A stretch of DNA of 64,000 bases from Parasulfuritortus sp036391875 (lineage in GTDB: Bacteria > Pseudomonadota > Gammaproteobacteria > Burkholderiales > Thiobacillaceae). The stretch lies in NCBI GenBank assembly GCA_036391875.1, contig DASVZA010000044.1, forward strand, positions 1-64,000. Direction: 5' to 3'. A program made the position numbers and the translations under genes. The notes under the pieces are model-generated. The model had not been told where the DNA came from, did not search any database, and saw only the letters and a list, made by a program, of their open reading frames with translations. This document shows, in pieces, positions 43,595 through 53,549 of the stretch; the stretch's first letter is position 1, and every line of letters begins with the position of its first letter.

Positions 43595-44848
43595 ATGACG
43601 ATGAAATGCGTGGATGACTTCCGCCTGCGCTTCGGCAAGCGGGAATTGGTACCGATCATGATCGGTGGGATGGGCGTGGATATCTCTACCGCCGAATTGG
43701 CTCTGGCAGCCGCGCGCCTGGGAGGCATCGGGCATATTTCCGATGCCATGCTGCCGACTGTCGCCGACCGGCGCTACCAAACCAGCTTCGTCAAAGACAA
43801 GCTCAAGCAATACAAGTTCAACGTTCCCAACGCCGACAAATCGGCCGTCAAGTTCAACCTCGGCCAGATCGAGGAAGCAACCCGCCTGCATGTGAGCAGG
43901 ACCATGGAAGCCAAGCAGGGTGAGGGCATGGTCTTCATCAATTGCATGGAAAAGCTCACCATGAACGCGCCCAAGGAAACCCTGAAGGTGCGTTTGTCGG
44001 CCGCCCTCGACGCCGGCATCGACGGCATCACCCTGGCCGCCGGCCTGCACCTCGGCTCGATGGCCCTGGTCGAGGACCACCCTCGTTTCCGCGACGCCAA
44101 GATCGGCATCATCGTCTCCTCGCTGCGCGCGCTGCAGCTCTTCCTGCGCAAGAACAACCGCACCGGCCGGCTGCCCGACTACGTGGTGGTGGAAGGCCCG
44201 CTGGCCGGCGGCCACCTCGGTTTCGGCCTGGACGACTGGATGAAATACGACTTGGCCACGATCACGGCCGAGATCACCGCTTGGCTAAAGGCGGAACAAC
44301 TGGACATTCCGATCATTCCGGCCGGCGGTATCTTTACCGGCAGCAACGCGGTCGACTACCTGGAGCGTGGCGCGGCGGCCGTTCAGGTTGCCACCCGGTT
44401 CACCGTGACCCAGGAATGCGGTCTGCCCGACCCGGTCAAGCAGGAATATTTCAAGGCGAACGAAGACGACATCGAGGTCAACGGCATCTCGCCGACCGGC
44501 TACCCCATGCGGATGATCAAGGGCAGTCCGGGCATCGGCGCCGGCACCCACCCGAACTGCGAGTCGTTCGGCTATCTGCTGGACGCGAACGGCCGCTGCG
44601 CCTACATCGACGCCTACAACCGCGAGGTGGCGGCTCATCCCCATTCAAAGAAGGTCAAGGTCTACGACAAGACCTGCCTCTGCACCCACATGCGCAACTT
44701 CGACATCTGGACCTGCGGCCACTACACCTACCGCCTCAAGGACACCACCCGCAAAGCCGAGGACGGCAGCTACCGCCTGCTCACGGCGGAACACGTGTTC
44801 AGGGACTACCAGTTCAGCAAGGACGGGAAGATCCTGCTTCCGGAGTGA
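43595..44848 (+). CDS. Nitronate monooxygenase-like FMN protein with Cys-rich tail
   Basis: The 417-residue TIM-barrel flavoprotein shows IMIGGMGVDISTAELALAAARL, the phosphate-binding IIPAGGIFTGSNAVDYLE with GAAAVQVATRF, and VVVEGPLAGGHLG with the catalytic His of the 2-nitropropane dioxygenase family. A C-terminal extension has a CxC and further Cys (TCLCTHMRNFDIWTCGHY), not part of the usual barrel. The natural substrate is unknown. A second ATG lies 6 bases downstream. Confidence 0.8.
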   Translation: MTMKCVDDFRLRFGKRELVPIMIGGMGVDISTAELALAAARLGGIGHISDAMLPTVADRRYQTSFVKDKLKQYKFNVPNADKSAVKFNLGQIEEATRLHVSRTMEAKQGEGMVFINCMEKLTMNAPKETLKVRLSAALDAGIDGITLAAGLHLGSMALVEDHPRFRDAKIGIIVSSLRALQLFLRKNNRTGRLPDYVVVEGPLAGGHLGFGLDDWMKYDLATITAEITAWLKAEQLDIPIIPAGGIFTGSNAVDYLERGAAAVQVATRFTVTQECGLPDPVKQEYFKANEDDIEVNGISPTGYPMRMIKGSPGIGAGTHPNCESFGYLLDANGRCAYIDAYNREVAAHPHSKKVKVYDKTCLCTHMRNFDIWTCGHYTYRLKDTTRKAEDGSYRLLTAEHVFRDYQFSKDGKILLPE

Positions 44849-44854
44849 TGCACC

Positions 44855-46003
44855 GTGCCGGCCGGCAAGCGTTGGGACATCTTCTGCACCGTCATCGACA
44901 ACTACGGTGACATCGGTACCACCTGGCGCCTGGCCCGACAACTGGCACATGAACATAATCTCCAGGTTCGACTCTGGGTCGACGACCTGGAAAGCTTCAG
45001 GCATATCCGCCCAGAAGTACGACCCGAACTGACCAGCCAACGGGTTTTCGGCGTCGAAATCCGCCACTGGAGCAAACCGTTGCCCGCCGTCGAGCCCGGC
45101 GACGTGGTCATCGAGGCCTTGGCCTGCCACTTGCCGGCCGAATTCGAGCAGGCCATGGCCCGGCGCCTGAAGCCGCCAGTCTGGATAAACCTGGAATACC
45201 TGAGCGCGGAAGACTGGGTCGCCGGCTGCCACGGCCTGCCCTCCCCGCACCCCCGCCTGCCGCTGACCAAATATTTCTTCATGCCGGGCTATGTCGCCGG
45301 CACCGGCGGCGTCCTTAAGGAACGCAATCTGTTGGCCGAGCGGGATGCGTTCCAGGCCTCGAGCGCGGTTCAGGACGAGTTCTGGCAATCCATCCAGGTC
45401 CCGGCAAGCCGGGATGGCGAAACCCGCGTCTCCCTGTTCAGCTATGAAAGTCCGGCGGTCGAAGATCTGCTCTCGATCTGGAGCATGAACAACTTCCCCA
45501 TCCGATGTCTGGTTCCCGTCGGCAAGAACCTGGTCAACGTATCCCGCTTCTTCGGTCAATCGAGACTCGGCATCGGCGAAACTCTGGTCCGGGACAACCT
45601 CACGGTCCACATCCTGCCCATGCTCGACCAGGACGGCTACGACCGCCTCTTGTGGGCCTGCGACTGTAATTTCGTGCGTGGCGAGGACTCCTTCGTCCGT
45701 GCCCAGTGGGCCGGCACGCCGCTAATCTGGCAGGCATACCGCCAAGAAGATGGTGCCCACTGGCCCAAGATCGACGCCTTCCTGAAGTTGTATTGCGAAG
45801 GCGTGCCGGCGGTAGACGCCGACGCATTGCGCCGATTGTGGCGGCTATGGAATGAAGACGGCCCGGCCGGCGAAGCCTGGCCTGCATTCTGGGCGCGAGA
45901 TAAACAGTGGACCCGCCACGCCGCGGCCTGGATAACCCGCCTGGAAGCGATCGGCGACCTGGCCGGCAATCTGGTGAAATTCTGTAATGAAAAATCAAAA
46001 TAA
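44855..46003 (+). CDS. earP: EF-P arginine rhamnosyltransferase
   Basis: The 382-residue GT-B glycosyltransferase starts at a GTG (MPAGKRWDIFCTVIDNYGDI) and contains the EarP signature DNYGDIGTTWRLARQLA and RGEDSFVRAQWAGTPLIWQ, which binds dTDP-rhamnose. It rhamnosylates Arg32 of EF-P. efp follows after 48 bases and has Arg at that position, so the pair is self-consistent. Confidence 0.95.
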   Translation: MPAGKRWDIFCTVIDNYGDIGTTWRLARQLAHEHNLQVRLWVDDLESFRHIRPEVRPELTSQRVFGVEIRHWSKPLPAVEPGDVVIEALACHLPAEFEQAMARRLKPPVWINLEYLSAEDWVAGCHGLPSPHPRLPLTKYFFMPGYVAGTGGVLKERNLLAERDAFQASSAVQDEFWQSIQVPASRDGETRVSLFSYESPAVEDLLSIWSMNNFPIRCLVPVGKNLVNVSRFFGQSRLGIGETLVRDNLTVHILPMLDQDGYDRLLWACDCNFVRGEDSFVRAQWAGTPLIWQAYRQEDGAHWPKIDAFLKLYCEGVPAVDADALRRLWRLWNEDGPAGEAWPAFWARDKQWTRHAAAWITRLEAIGDLAGNLVKFCNEKSK

Positions 46004-46008
46004 AAAGT

Positions 46009-46014
46009 TATAAT
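46009..46014 (+). promoter_or_regulatory. -10 element upstream of efp
   Basis: A perfect TATAAT sits in an AT-rich patch just after the earP stop, 38 bases before the efp ATG, so efp may be transcribed separately. No convincing -35. Confidence 0.4.
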
Positions 46015-46051
46015 AATCAGCTTTTTACAGACTCGACTTTCAGATCACATT

Positions 46052-46612
46052 ATGAAAACCGCACAGGAACTCCGCGCTGGCAACGTCATCATGGTAGGCA
46101 ATGACCCGCTGGTGGTCCAAAAGGCCGAATTTTCCAAATCCGGCCGCAACGCCTCCGTGGTCAAGATGAAGCTGAAGAACCTGCTCACCGGCGCCGGCAC
46201 GGAAACCGTGTACAAGGCCGACGAAAAGTTCGACACCGTCACGCTCGACCGCAAGGAATGCACCTATTCCTACTTCGCCGACCCAATGTATGTCTTCATG
46301 GACAGCGAATACAACCAGTACGAGATCGAACCCGACAACCTGGGCGACATGCTGAACTACCTGGAAGACGCCATGCCCTGCGAAGTGGTGTTCTACGAAG
46401 GCAAGGCCATCACCGTGAACATGCCCCCGTATGTCGTGCGCGAGGTCGAATACACCGAACCCGCGGTCAAGGGCGACACCTCCGGCAAGGTCATGAAACC
46501 GGCTCGCATCAAACCCACCAATCATGAGATTTCGGTTCCCGCTTTCGTCGAAATCGGCGACAAGATCGAAATCGACACGGCCACCGGCGAATACCGCAAC
46601 CGCGTCAAATAA
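46052..46612 (+). CDS. efp: Translation elongation factor P
   Basis: The 186-residue three-domain protein relieves stalling at polyproline. The modified loop reads SKSGRNASVV with Arg at position 32, where lysine-modifying bacteria have Lys; this matches EarP next door. The C-terminus has the signature FVEIGDKIEIDTATGEYRNR. A terminator follows. Confidence 0.97.
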   Translation: MKTAQELRAGNVIMVGNDPLVVQKAEFSKSGRNASVVKMKLKNLLTGAGTETVYKADEKFDTVTLDRKECTYSYFADPMYVFMDSEYNQYEIEPDNLGDMLNYLEDAMPCEVVFYEGKAITVNMPPYVVREVEYTEPAVKGDTSGKVMKPARIKPTNHEISVPAFVEIGDKIEIDTATGEYRNRVK

Positions 46613-46651
46613 TCCTGCAGGTCCTGCCCGCGCGGGGCCGACGGAAGAAAC

Positions 46652-46679
46652 AAAAAAACCGCCCTCGAGCGGTTTTTTT
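46652..46679. terminator. Bidirectional Rho-independent terminator between efp and gyrA
   Basis: Seven A, then ACCGC...GCGGT around CCTCGA, then seven T (46652-46679). The symmetric A and T runs allow it to stop transcription from both efp (+) and gyrA (-), which end on either side. Confidence 0.85.
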
Positions 46680-46702
46680 GTTGGGGAACTACTCGGTGGC
46701 GT

Positions 46703-49294
46703 TTATTCTGAGCCGTCTGCCTCACCGGTCTCGTCATCGGCTTCTTCCTCGTCGCTTTCCGACTCGGCCACACGCTGCAGGCCGGACAACTTCTCGCCCT
46801 TGTCCAGGTTGATCAGGGTGACGCCCTGGGTAGTGCGGCCCATCTCGCGGATTTCACCGACCCGGGTACGGATCAGGACGCCACCGGTGGTGATCAGCAT
46901 GATCTCATCTGTCGGGTCAACCAGGGTTGCGGCGACCACCTTGCCGTTGCGTTCGCTGGTCTGGATCGCGATCAGGCCCTGGCCGCCGCGGTTGTGGCGG
47001 GTATATTCGGCCACCGGGGTACGCTTGCCGTAGCCGTTCTCGGTCGCGGTCAGGACCGACTGGTCCTCGCTCTCGGCCACCAGCAGAGCGATCACCTTGC
47101 CGCCTTCCGGCAGCCGAACGCCGCGCACGCCACGCGTATCGCGGCCCAAGGGACGAACGTCATCCTCGGCGAAGCGGTTGGCCTTGCCCTCGTCGGTGAA
47201 AAGCATGACATCGTGCTTGCCGTCGGTGATCGCCACGCCGATCAGGTAATCGCCTTCATCCAGGCGCACGGCGATGATGCCGTTCGAACGCGGACGCGAG
47301 AACTCGATCAGCGGGGTCTTCTTGACCGTGCCATTGGCCGTGGCCATGAAGATGTAATGCTGGTCGTCGAACTCCTTGACCGGCAGGATGGCGGTCACCT
47401 TCTCCTCGCCTTCCAGCTTGAGCAGATTGACGATCGGCTTGCCGCGGCTGGTGCGGCCACCCTGGGGCACTTCGTAGACCTTGAGCCAGAACATGCGGCC
47501 GTGGTCGGTAAAGCAGAGGATGTAGTCGTGGGTGTTGGCCACGAACAGGTTTTCGATGAAGTCTTCTTCCTTGGTCGACGCCGCCTGCTTGCCGCGGCCG
47601 CCACGCTTCTGGGTACGGTATTCGTCGATCGGCTGGGATTTGATGTAGCCGGTGTTGGACAGGGTGACCATCACCTCTTCCGGCGTGATCAGGTCTTCCA
47701 GACTGAAGCCGACGGCATGCTCGACGATCTCGCTGCGGCGCTTGTCGCCGAACTGGTTGCGGATCGCATTCAGTTCTTCCGAGATGATCAGCGTCACCCG
47801 TTCCGGCTTGTCCAGGATGTCCAGCAGATCGGTGATCCGGTCCATCACTTCACGGTATTCGTTCAGCACCTTGTCCTGTTCCAGGCCGGTCAGGCGCTGC
47901 AGGCGCAAGTCGAGGATGGCCTGGGCCTGGACGTCGGACAGGTGGTAACCATCCGGATGCAGGCCATATTCCGGTGCCAGACCGAACGGGCGATAGGCCT
48001 CCCCGCTGGCCGCACGCGACAGCATCTCCTCGACCAGGGCGGAGCGCCAGGCGCGCCCCATCAGGCCCGCCTTGGCATCGGCCGGCGTCGGGGCGGCCTT
48101 GATCAGGGCGATGATCTCGTCGACATTGGCCAAAGCCACTGCCAGGCCTTCCAGGACATGACCGCGATCCCGCGCCTTCTTCAACTCGAACTTGGTGCGG
48201 CGAGTGATCACCTCGCGCCGATGGCGCAGGAAGGCCTCCAGCATCTGCTTCAGGTTGAGCAACCGAGGCTGACCGTCGAGCAGGGCCACCATGTTCATGC
48301 CGAAGGTGTCCTGCATCTGGGTGTGCTTGTACAGGTTGTTGAGCACGACCTCGGGCATCTCGCCGCGCTTCAGTTCGATCACCACGCGCATGCCGGACTT
48401 GTCCGACTCGTCGCGGATCTCGGAAATGCCTTCGATGGACTTTTCCCGGACCAGCTCGCCGATCTTGGCGCACAAGTTGGCCTTGTTCACCTGGTAGGGC
48501 AACTCGTCGATGATCACCGCCTGGCGGCCGTTGCCCTTGTCGATCTCTTCGAAATGGCACTTGGCCCGCATCACCACCCGGCCGCGACCGGTGCGGTAGC
48601 CTTCGCGCACGCCATCGACGCCGTAGATGATGCCGGCGGTCGGGAAGTCCGGCGCCGGCACGATGTCGATCAGTTCGTCGATGGTGATTTCGGGCCGCTC
48701 CAGCACGGCCAGGCAGGCGTCGACGACCTCGTTCAGGTTGTGCGGTGGAATGTTGGTCGCCATACCCACCGCGATACCGGAAGAACCGTTGATCAGCAGG
48801 TTGGGGATCTTGGCCGGCAGGATCAGCGGCTCGTGCTCGGAACCGTCGTAGTTGGGGCCGAAGTCGACCGTTTCCTTGTCGATGTCGGCCAGCAGTTCGT
48901 GGGCGATCCGCGCCATGCGGATTTCGGTGTAACGCATGGCGGCGGCATTGTCGCCGTCGACCGAGCCGAAGTTGCCCTGGCCGTCGACCAGCGGATAGCG
49001 CAGGGAAAAGTCCTGGGCCATGCGGACGATGGTGTCGTACACCGCCGTATCGCCGTGCGGGTGGTACTTACCGATCACGTCGCCGACGATACGGGCCGAC
49101 TTCTTGTAGGCCTTGTTCCAGTCGTTCGACAGCTCGTGCATGGCGTACAGCACCCGCCTGTGCACCGGCTTCAGGCCGTCCCTCACATCGGGCAGCGCAC
49201 GGCCCACGATCACGCTCATGGCGTAATCGAGATAGGAGCGGCGCATCTCCTCTTCGAGGCTGACGGGAAGGGTCTCTTTGGCGAATTGTTCCAT
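46703..49294 (-). CDS. gyrA: DNA gyrase subunit A
   Basis: The 863-residue protein has the catalytic Tyr in AAMRYTEIRM near residue 122 and beta-propeller repeats with the GyrA box QRRGGRGK (KRGGRGKQA). The quinolone-determining region reads HPHGDTAVYD, that is Thr83 and Asp87 (E. coli numbering coincides); E. coli has Ser83, while Thr83 is natural in several other genera. The acidic tail (ESDEEEADDETGEADGSE) is typical of gyrase. Confidence 0.98.
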   Translation of the reverse strand: MEQFAKETLPVSLEEEMRRSYLDYAMSVIVGRALPDVRDGLKPVHRRVLYAMHELSNDWNKAYKKSARIVGDVIGKYHPHGDTAVYDTIVRMAQDFSLRYPLVDGQGNFGSVDGDNAAAMRYTEIRMARIAHELLADIDKETVDFGPNYDGSEHEPLILPAKIPNLLINGSSGIAVGMATNIPPHNLNEVVDACLAVLERPEITIDELIDIVPAPDFPTAGIIYGVDGVREGYRTGRGRVVMRAKCHFEEIDKGNGRQAVIIDELPYQVNKANLCAKIGELVREKSIEGISEIRDESDKSGMRVVIELKRGEMPEVVLNNLYKHTQMQDTFGMNMVALLDGQPRLLNLKQMLEAFLRHRREVITRRTKFELKKARDRGHVLEGLAVALANVDEIIALIKAAPTPADAKAGLMGRAWRSALVEEMLSRAASGEAYRPFGLAPEYGLHPDGYHLSDVQAQAILDLRLQRLTGLEQDKVLNEYREVMDRITDLLDILDKPERVTLIISEELNAIRNQFGDKRRSEIVEHAVGFSLEDLITPEEVMVTLSNTGYIKSQPIDEYRTQKRGGRGKQAASTKEEDFIENLFVANTHDYILCFTDHGRMFWLKVYEVPQGGRTSRGKPIVNLLKLEGEEKVTAILPVKEFDDQHYIFMATANGTVKKTPLIEFSRPRSNGIIAVRLDEGDYLIGVAITDGKHDVMLFTDEGKANRFAEDDVRPLGRDTRGVRGVRLPEGGKVIALLVAESEDQSVLTATENGYGKRTPVAEYTRHNRGGQGLIAIQTSERNGKVVAATLVDPTDEIMLITTGGVLIRTRVGEIREMGRTTQGVTLINLDKGEKLSGLQRVAESESDEEEADDETGEADGSE

Positions 49295-49327
49295 GGCGGA
49301 GCTTTATGTCGTTATGGGGCTGCAAAA

Positions 49328-49348
49328 TTCGTGTAATTTTAACACGAA
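49328..49348. promoter_or_regulatory. Perfect inverted repeat between gyrA and the deaminase gene
   Basis: TTCGTGT (49328-49334) and ACACGAA (49342-49348) flank the AT-only centre AATTTTA. It lies 34-54 bases upstream of gyrA; on the gyrA strand the centre supplies TAAAAT, a possible -10, so a bound protein would block it. No good -35 was found. Confidence 0.4.
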
Positions 49349-49408
49349 AGCCGCGTCAGACCGAGCTTTGCGCTTGTCTTGGATCGCCGGCATGAATAGC
49401 ATTCGGGC

Positions 49409-50746
49409 ATGCGTAACCAAACCGTAGTAGATCTCCGCATCGATGCCGACTGGATCGTGCCCGTGGAGCCGGCGAACAAGGTGCTGGAGCATCACAGCCT
49501 GATCGTCGGCGAGGGGCGGATCCAGGACATTCTTCCCAGCCACGAGGCGGATGCCCGCTACCTTTTCCGAGAGCGGATCAGACTTCCCGGCCATGTCCTG
49601 ATGCCTGGCCTGGTCAACCTGCACACCCACGCCGCGATGACGCTGCTGCGCGGTTTTGCCGACGACCTGCCCCTGATGGCTTGGCTGCAGGAACACATCT
49701 GGCCGGCCGAGGGACGCTGGATGTCGCCCGAGTTCGTCCTGGACGGCAGTAGGCTGGCCTGCCTGGAGATGCTGAAAGGCGGCGTCACCTGCTTCAACGA
49801 CATGTACTTCTTCCCGGACGCCACCATCGAGGCGGCACTGGAAGCGAAGATGCGGGTCGCCTCGGGCCTGATCGTAATCGACTTCCCTTCAGCCTGGGCA
49901 GCCGATCCGGACGGTTACCTGCAGAAAGGCACGGAGGTCCGCGACGCCTACCGGCACCAACCCCTGGTCTCTTTCTGCCTGGCGCCGCATGCACCCTATT
50001 CCTGCAGCGACAAGACGCTGGAGAAGGTGCAGACCTATGCCGCCCAACTGGACCTGCCCATCCACATGCATGTCCACGAGACCCACAGCGAAATCCATCA
50101 GAGCCTGGAAACCTATAAGGTTCGCCCCCTTGAGCGCCTGCGCCTGCTGGGCCTACTCGGCCCCCAGTTCATCGGCGTGCATGCCGTGCACTTGCTCAAC
50201 GAGGAGATCGATATGCTCGCCGAACAAGGCTGCCAGATCGCCCACTGCCCGTCGTCGAACCTCAAGCTGGCGAGCGGCATCGCCCCGAAGACGGCCATCC
50301 TGGAAGCTGGCATCAACGTCGGCATCGGCACCGACGGCGCGGCCAGCAACAACCGCCTGGACGTCTGGGAGGAGATGCGTCTGGCCGCCCTGCTGGCCAA
50401 GGGCATGTCTGGCCGCGCCGACGCCATGCCGGCCCACGTCGCCCTGGCCATGGCCACCCTGAACGGCGCCAAGGCATTGGGCCTGGACAGTCAAATCGGC
50501 TCCCTCGTGCCGGGCAAGCAGGCCGACATCCTGGCGGTCGACCTATCGGGCGCCGCCACCCAACCCTGCTACGACCCCATCTCCCAGCTGGTTTACAGCG
50601 CCGGACGGGAACTTGTCCGCCACGTCTGGGTAGCCGGCGAGATGGTGGTCAAGGACGGCCACTGCCTTTCCCTCGACGAGGCCAGCCTGATCCGCCACGC
50701 CCGCCTGTGGCGGGAGAAGATCGGGGCCGGGCGACCGGTGGACTGA
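49409..50746 (+). CDS. mtaD: TRZ/ATZ-family amidohydrolase (5'-methylthioadenosine/S-adenosylhomocysteine deaminase-like)
   Basis: The 445-residue metal-dependent deaminase has the zinc ligands HTHAAMT, HMHVHETHSE and HCPSSNLKLASG, and the catalytic Asp in IGTDGAASNN. Closest recognisable type is MTA/SAH deaminase, which yields S-inosylhomocysteine or methylthioinosine, but related guanine or triazine deaminases cannot be excluded. Its final 98 bases overlap the convergent rluE-like gene. Confidence 0.85.
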   Translation: MRNQTVVDLRIDADWIVPVEPANKVLEHHSLIVGEGRIQDILPSHEADARYLFRERIRLPGHVLMPGLVNLHTHAAMTLLRGFADDLPLMAWLQEHIWPAEGRWMSPEFVLDGSRLACLEMLKGGVTCFNDMYFFPDATIEAALEAKMRVASGLIVIDFPSAWAADPDGYLQKGTEVRDAYRHQPLVSFCLAPHAPYSCSDKTLEKVQTYAAQLDLPIHMHVHETHSEIHQSLETYKVRPLERLRLLGLLGPQFIGVHAVHLLNEEIDMLAEQGCQIAHCPSSNLKLASGIAPKTAILEAGINVGIGTDGAASNNRLDVWEEMRLAALLAKGMSGRADAMPAHVALAMATLNGAKALGLDSQIGSLVPGKQADILAVDLSGAATQPCYDPISQLVYSAGRELVRHVWVAGEMVVKDGHCLSLDEASLIRHARLWREKIGAGRPVD

Positions 50747-51284
50747 CCTCCGCCAGCCGCCACTCTCCCGGCGCAATCCCCTCCAGCGCCCAATCGCCGA
50801 CCTGCCAGCGGATCAGCCGTAGCGTGGGCAGGCCGACCTTGGCGGTCATCCGACGCACCTGACGATTCTTGCCCTCGGTGATGGCCAGTTCCAGCCAACT
50901 GGTGGGAATGCTTTTCCTGAACCGGACAGGCGGTTCGCGCGGCCACAGACCGTCGGGCTCGGCGATCTGGCGCACTTTGGCCGGCCGGGTGACGAAATCG
51001 CCTAGATCGACGCCCCGTCGCAACCACTCGAACATCTCCTCGGTCGGCACGCCCTCGACCTGAACCAGATAGGTTTTTTCCTTGCCGAACCTGGGATGGG
51101 CCAACTGATCCTGTAGCCGCCCGTCGTCGGTTAGAATAAGCAACCCTTCGCTGTCCGCATCCAGCCGGCCCGCGGCGTAGAAACCAGGCAAGGTGATGAA
51201 GTCACCCAGACCAGGATGGCCATGCTCCGAAGTGAACTGGCTCAATACGCCATACGGCTTGTTGAATAGGATGATGCGGCTCAT
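50649..51284 (-). CDS. rluE: RluE-type 23S rRNA pseudouridine synthase
   Basis: The 211-residue protein has no S4 domain. It begins MSRIILFNKPYGVLSQFTSE, with the catalytic Asp in AAGRLDADSEGLLIL near residue 43 and EGKNRQVRRMTAKVGLPTLRL. RluE modifies U2457 of 23S rRNA. The C-terminal 30 or so residues are Arg/Gly/Pro-rich (RSSPATGGRGGSGWPRRGKG) and lie antisense to the end of the deaminase gene. Confidence 0.88.
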   Translation of the reverse strand: MSRIILFNKPYGVLSQFTSEHGHPGLGDFITLPGFYAAGRLDADSEGLLILTDDGRLQDQLAHPRFGKEKTYLVQVEGVPTEEMFEWLRRGVDLGDFVTRPAKVRQIAEPDGLWPREPPVRFRKSIPTSWLELAITEGKNRQVRRMTAKVGLPTLRLIRWQVGDWALEGIAPGEWRLAEVSPPVARPRSSPATGGRGGSGWPRRGKGSGRP

Positions 51285-51314
51285 TTATTTTTTGAGTATC
51301 TATCAGGAGTTACC

Positions 51315-52553
<1,239 letters not shown>

Positions 52554-52571
52554 CCGCGCCGGGCTGCCATC

Positions 52572-52748
52572 TCAGGACGGATCTTCCTCGTCTTGAGGTG
52601 GTGTCAGGCCGTGATACCGGAAGATATTGAGCAACTCGTCGGCAATCAATCCGAGTTCTTCGCGCTGCTGAAACAACCCATTCAACAACCGTTCGACCGA
52701 TAGCGGCAAATCCTGGCTGTGTTGGGAGACGTCACCTTCTGGGCACAT
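52572..52748 (-). CDS. Small uncharacterised protein of 58 residues
   Basis: A short frame runs from ATG 52748 to TGA 52572, beginning MCPEGDVSQHSQDLPLSVER and continuing LLNGLFQQREELGLIADELL, then NIFRYHGLTPPQDEEDPS. It has an ideal AGGAG 7 bases before the ATG and a TATAAC 15 bases before it, and lies downstream of the cspA terminator, so it has its own promoter. It is acidic and amphipathic-helical; I know no family. Without it, 52554-52842 would be an unexplained 289-base gap. Confidence 0.6.
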   Translation of the reverse strand: MCPEGDVSQHSQDLPLSVERLLNGLFQQREELGLIADELLNIFRYHGLTPPQDEEDPS

Positions 52749-52800
52749 CTTGCACTCCTGTTATACCCCATCTTTTCTGTCGGTATAGCACAGGAGCGCC

Positions 52801-52830
52801 AGAAAACAGGCCGAGATTTCTCAGGGCCTG
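52801..52830 (-). terminator. Rho-independent terminator of the cold-shock gene
   Basis: On the minus strand CAGGCC...GGCCTG (52830-52807) encloses a second GAGA/TCTC stem and is followed by TTTTCT (52806-52801). It begins 13 bases after the cold-shock stop codon. Confidence 0.75.
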
Positions 52831-52842
52831 CGAGGCTGTTGC

Positions 52843-53046
52843 TTAGGCAGCCTGAATATTGGCGGCTTGTTTGCCTTTGGGACCTTCGGTCACGTCGAAA
52901 GTAACGCGCTGACCTTCTTTCAGGGACTTGAAGCCCTTCATGTTGATCGCGGAGAAATGGGCAAAAACGTCTTCACCTCCACCATCGGGAGTGATGAAAC
53001 CAAAGCCCTTCGAGTCGTTGAACCATTTAACGGTGCCAGTGGCCAT
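52843..53046 (-). CDS. cspA: Cold-shock domain protein
   Basis: The 67-residue protein is a single cold-shock domain with RNP1 KGFGFIT and RNP2 DVFAHFSAI. It binds single-stranded RNA and DNA. GGAG lies 7 bases before the ATG at 53046. It is divergent from clpS, the position of cspD in E. coli, so it may be the CspD-type copy rather than a cold-induced CspA; the name cspA is only generic. Its leader is about 94 bases. Confidence 0.92.
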   Translation of the reverse strand: MATGTVKWFNDSKGFGFITPDGGGEDVFAHFSAINMKGFKSLKEGQRVTFDVTEGPKGKQAANIQAA

Positions 53047-53146
53047 ATAAAACTCCATTAAGAAAAAAAATAATGCGTTTGGGCCAAGCCAACACCTTTC
53101 AACCTTCGGTAAAGACGGTAGGACTCGAACAGCTCCAAACGGTGGC

Positions 53147-53175
53147 TTTTTACCTGCGCCCCAAGTCGCAGTCAA
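53147..53175 (-). promoter_or_regulatory. Promoter of the cold-shock gene
   Basis: On the minus strand TTGACT (53170-53175) and TAAAAA (53147-53152) are separated by exactly 17 bases. Transcription would start near 53140, giving a 94-base leader, in keeping with structured leaders of cold-shock mRNAs. Confidence 0.55.
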
Positions 53176-53237
53176 CCACCTTGAAAAAAAAATTTATGCA
53201 CTCACAATAACCTCAACAGAACTGGCTTAGATCCGAT

Positions 53238-53549
53238 ATGCCGACCAAACGACAGGAGGCGGTTTTAGTGGAGCCGCAGAAGACGAACGCGGCCCCTCCG
53301 CCGATGTATAGAGTGCTCTTGCTGAACGACGATTTCACTCCGATGGAATTCGTCGTCAACGTGCTGCAACGTTTTTTCGGCATGCCCCCGGAAAAAGCCA
53401 CCGCCGTGATGCTAAAGGTCCATAATGAAGGTGCAGGTCTGGCAGGAATTTACCCGCGCGACATCGCTGAAACAAAGGTAAGCCAGGTTGTTGAATTTGC
53501 CCGTGAACACCAGCATCCCTTGCAATGCGTGATGGAGGAAAACCGATGA
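53238..53549 (+). CDS. clpS: ClpS, ATP-dependent Clp protease adaptor
   Basis: The 103-residue N-degron adaptor has the family core MYRVLLLNDDFTPMEFVVNV with the Asn-Asp-Asp pocket residues, followed by KVHNEGAGLAGIYPRDIAE. It delivers N-end-rule substrates to ClpA. Its stop overlaps clpA (ATGA). Confidence 0.97.
   Translation: MPTKRQEAVLVEPQKTNAAPPPMYRVLLLNDDFTPMEFVVNVLQRFFGMPPEKATAVMLKVHNEGAGLAGIYPRDIAETKVSQVVEFAREHQHPLQCVMEENR

Noticed and set aside
46994..49336. A 780-codon open frame opposite gyrA
   Set aside because: Antisense shadow of gyrA with the same skewed composition.
53110..53140. On the minus strand GTTCGAGTCCTACC resembles a tRNA T-arm
   Set aside because: The 5' side reads AGCTG and cannot pair with CTACC, and no D-arm or anticodon stem precedes it. 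It lies in the leader of the cold-shock gene.
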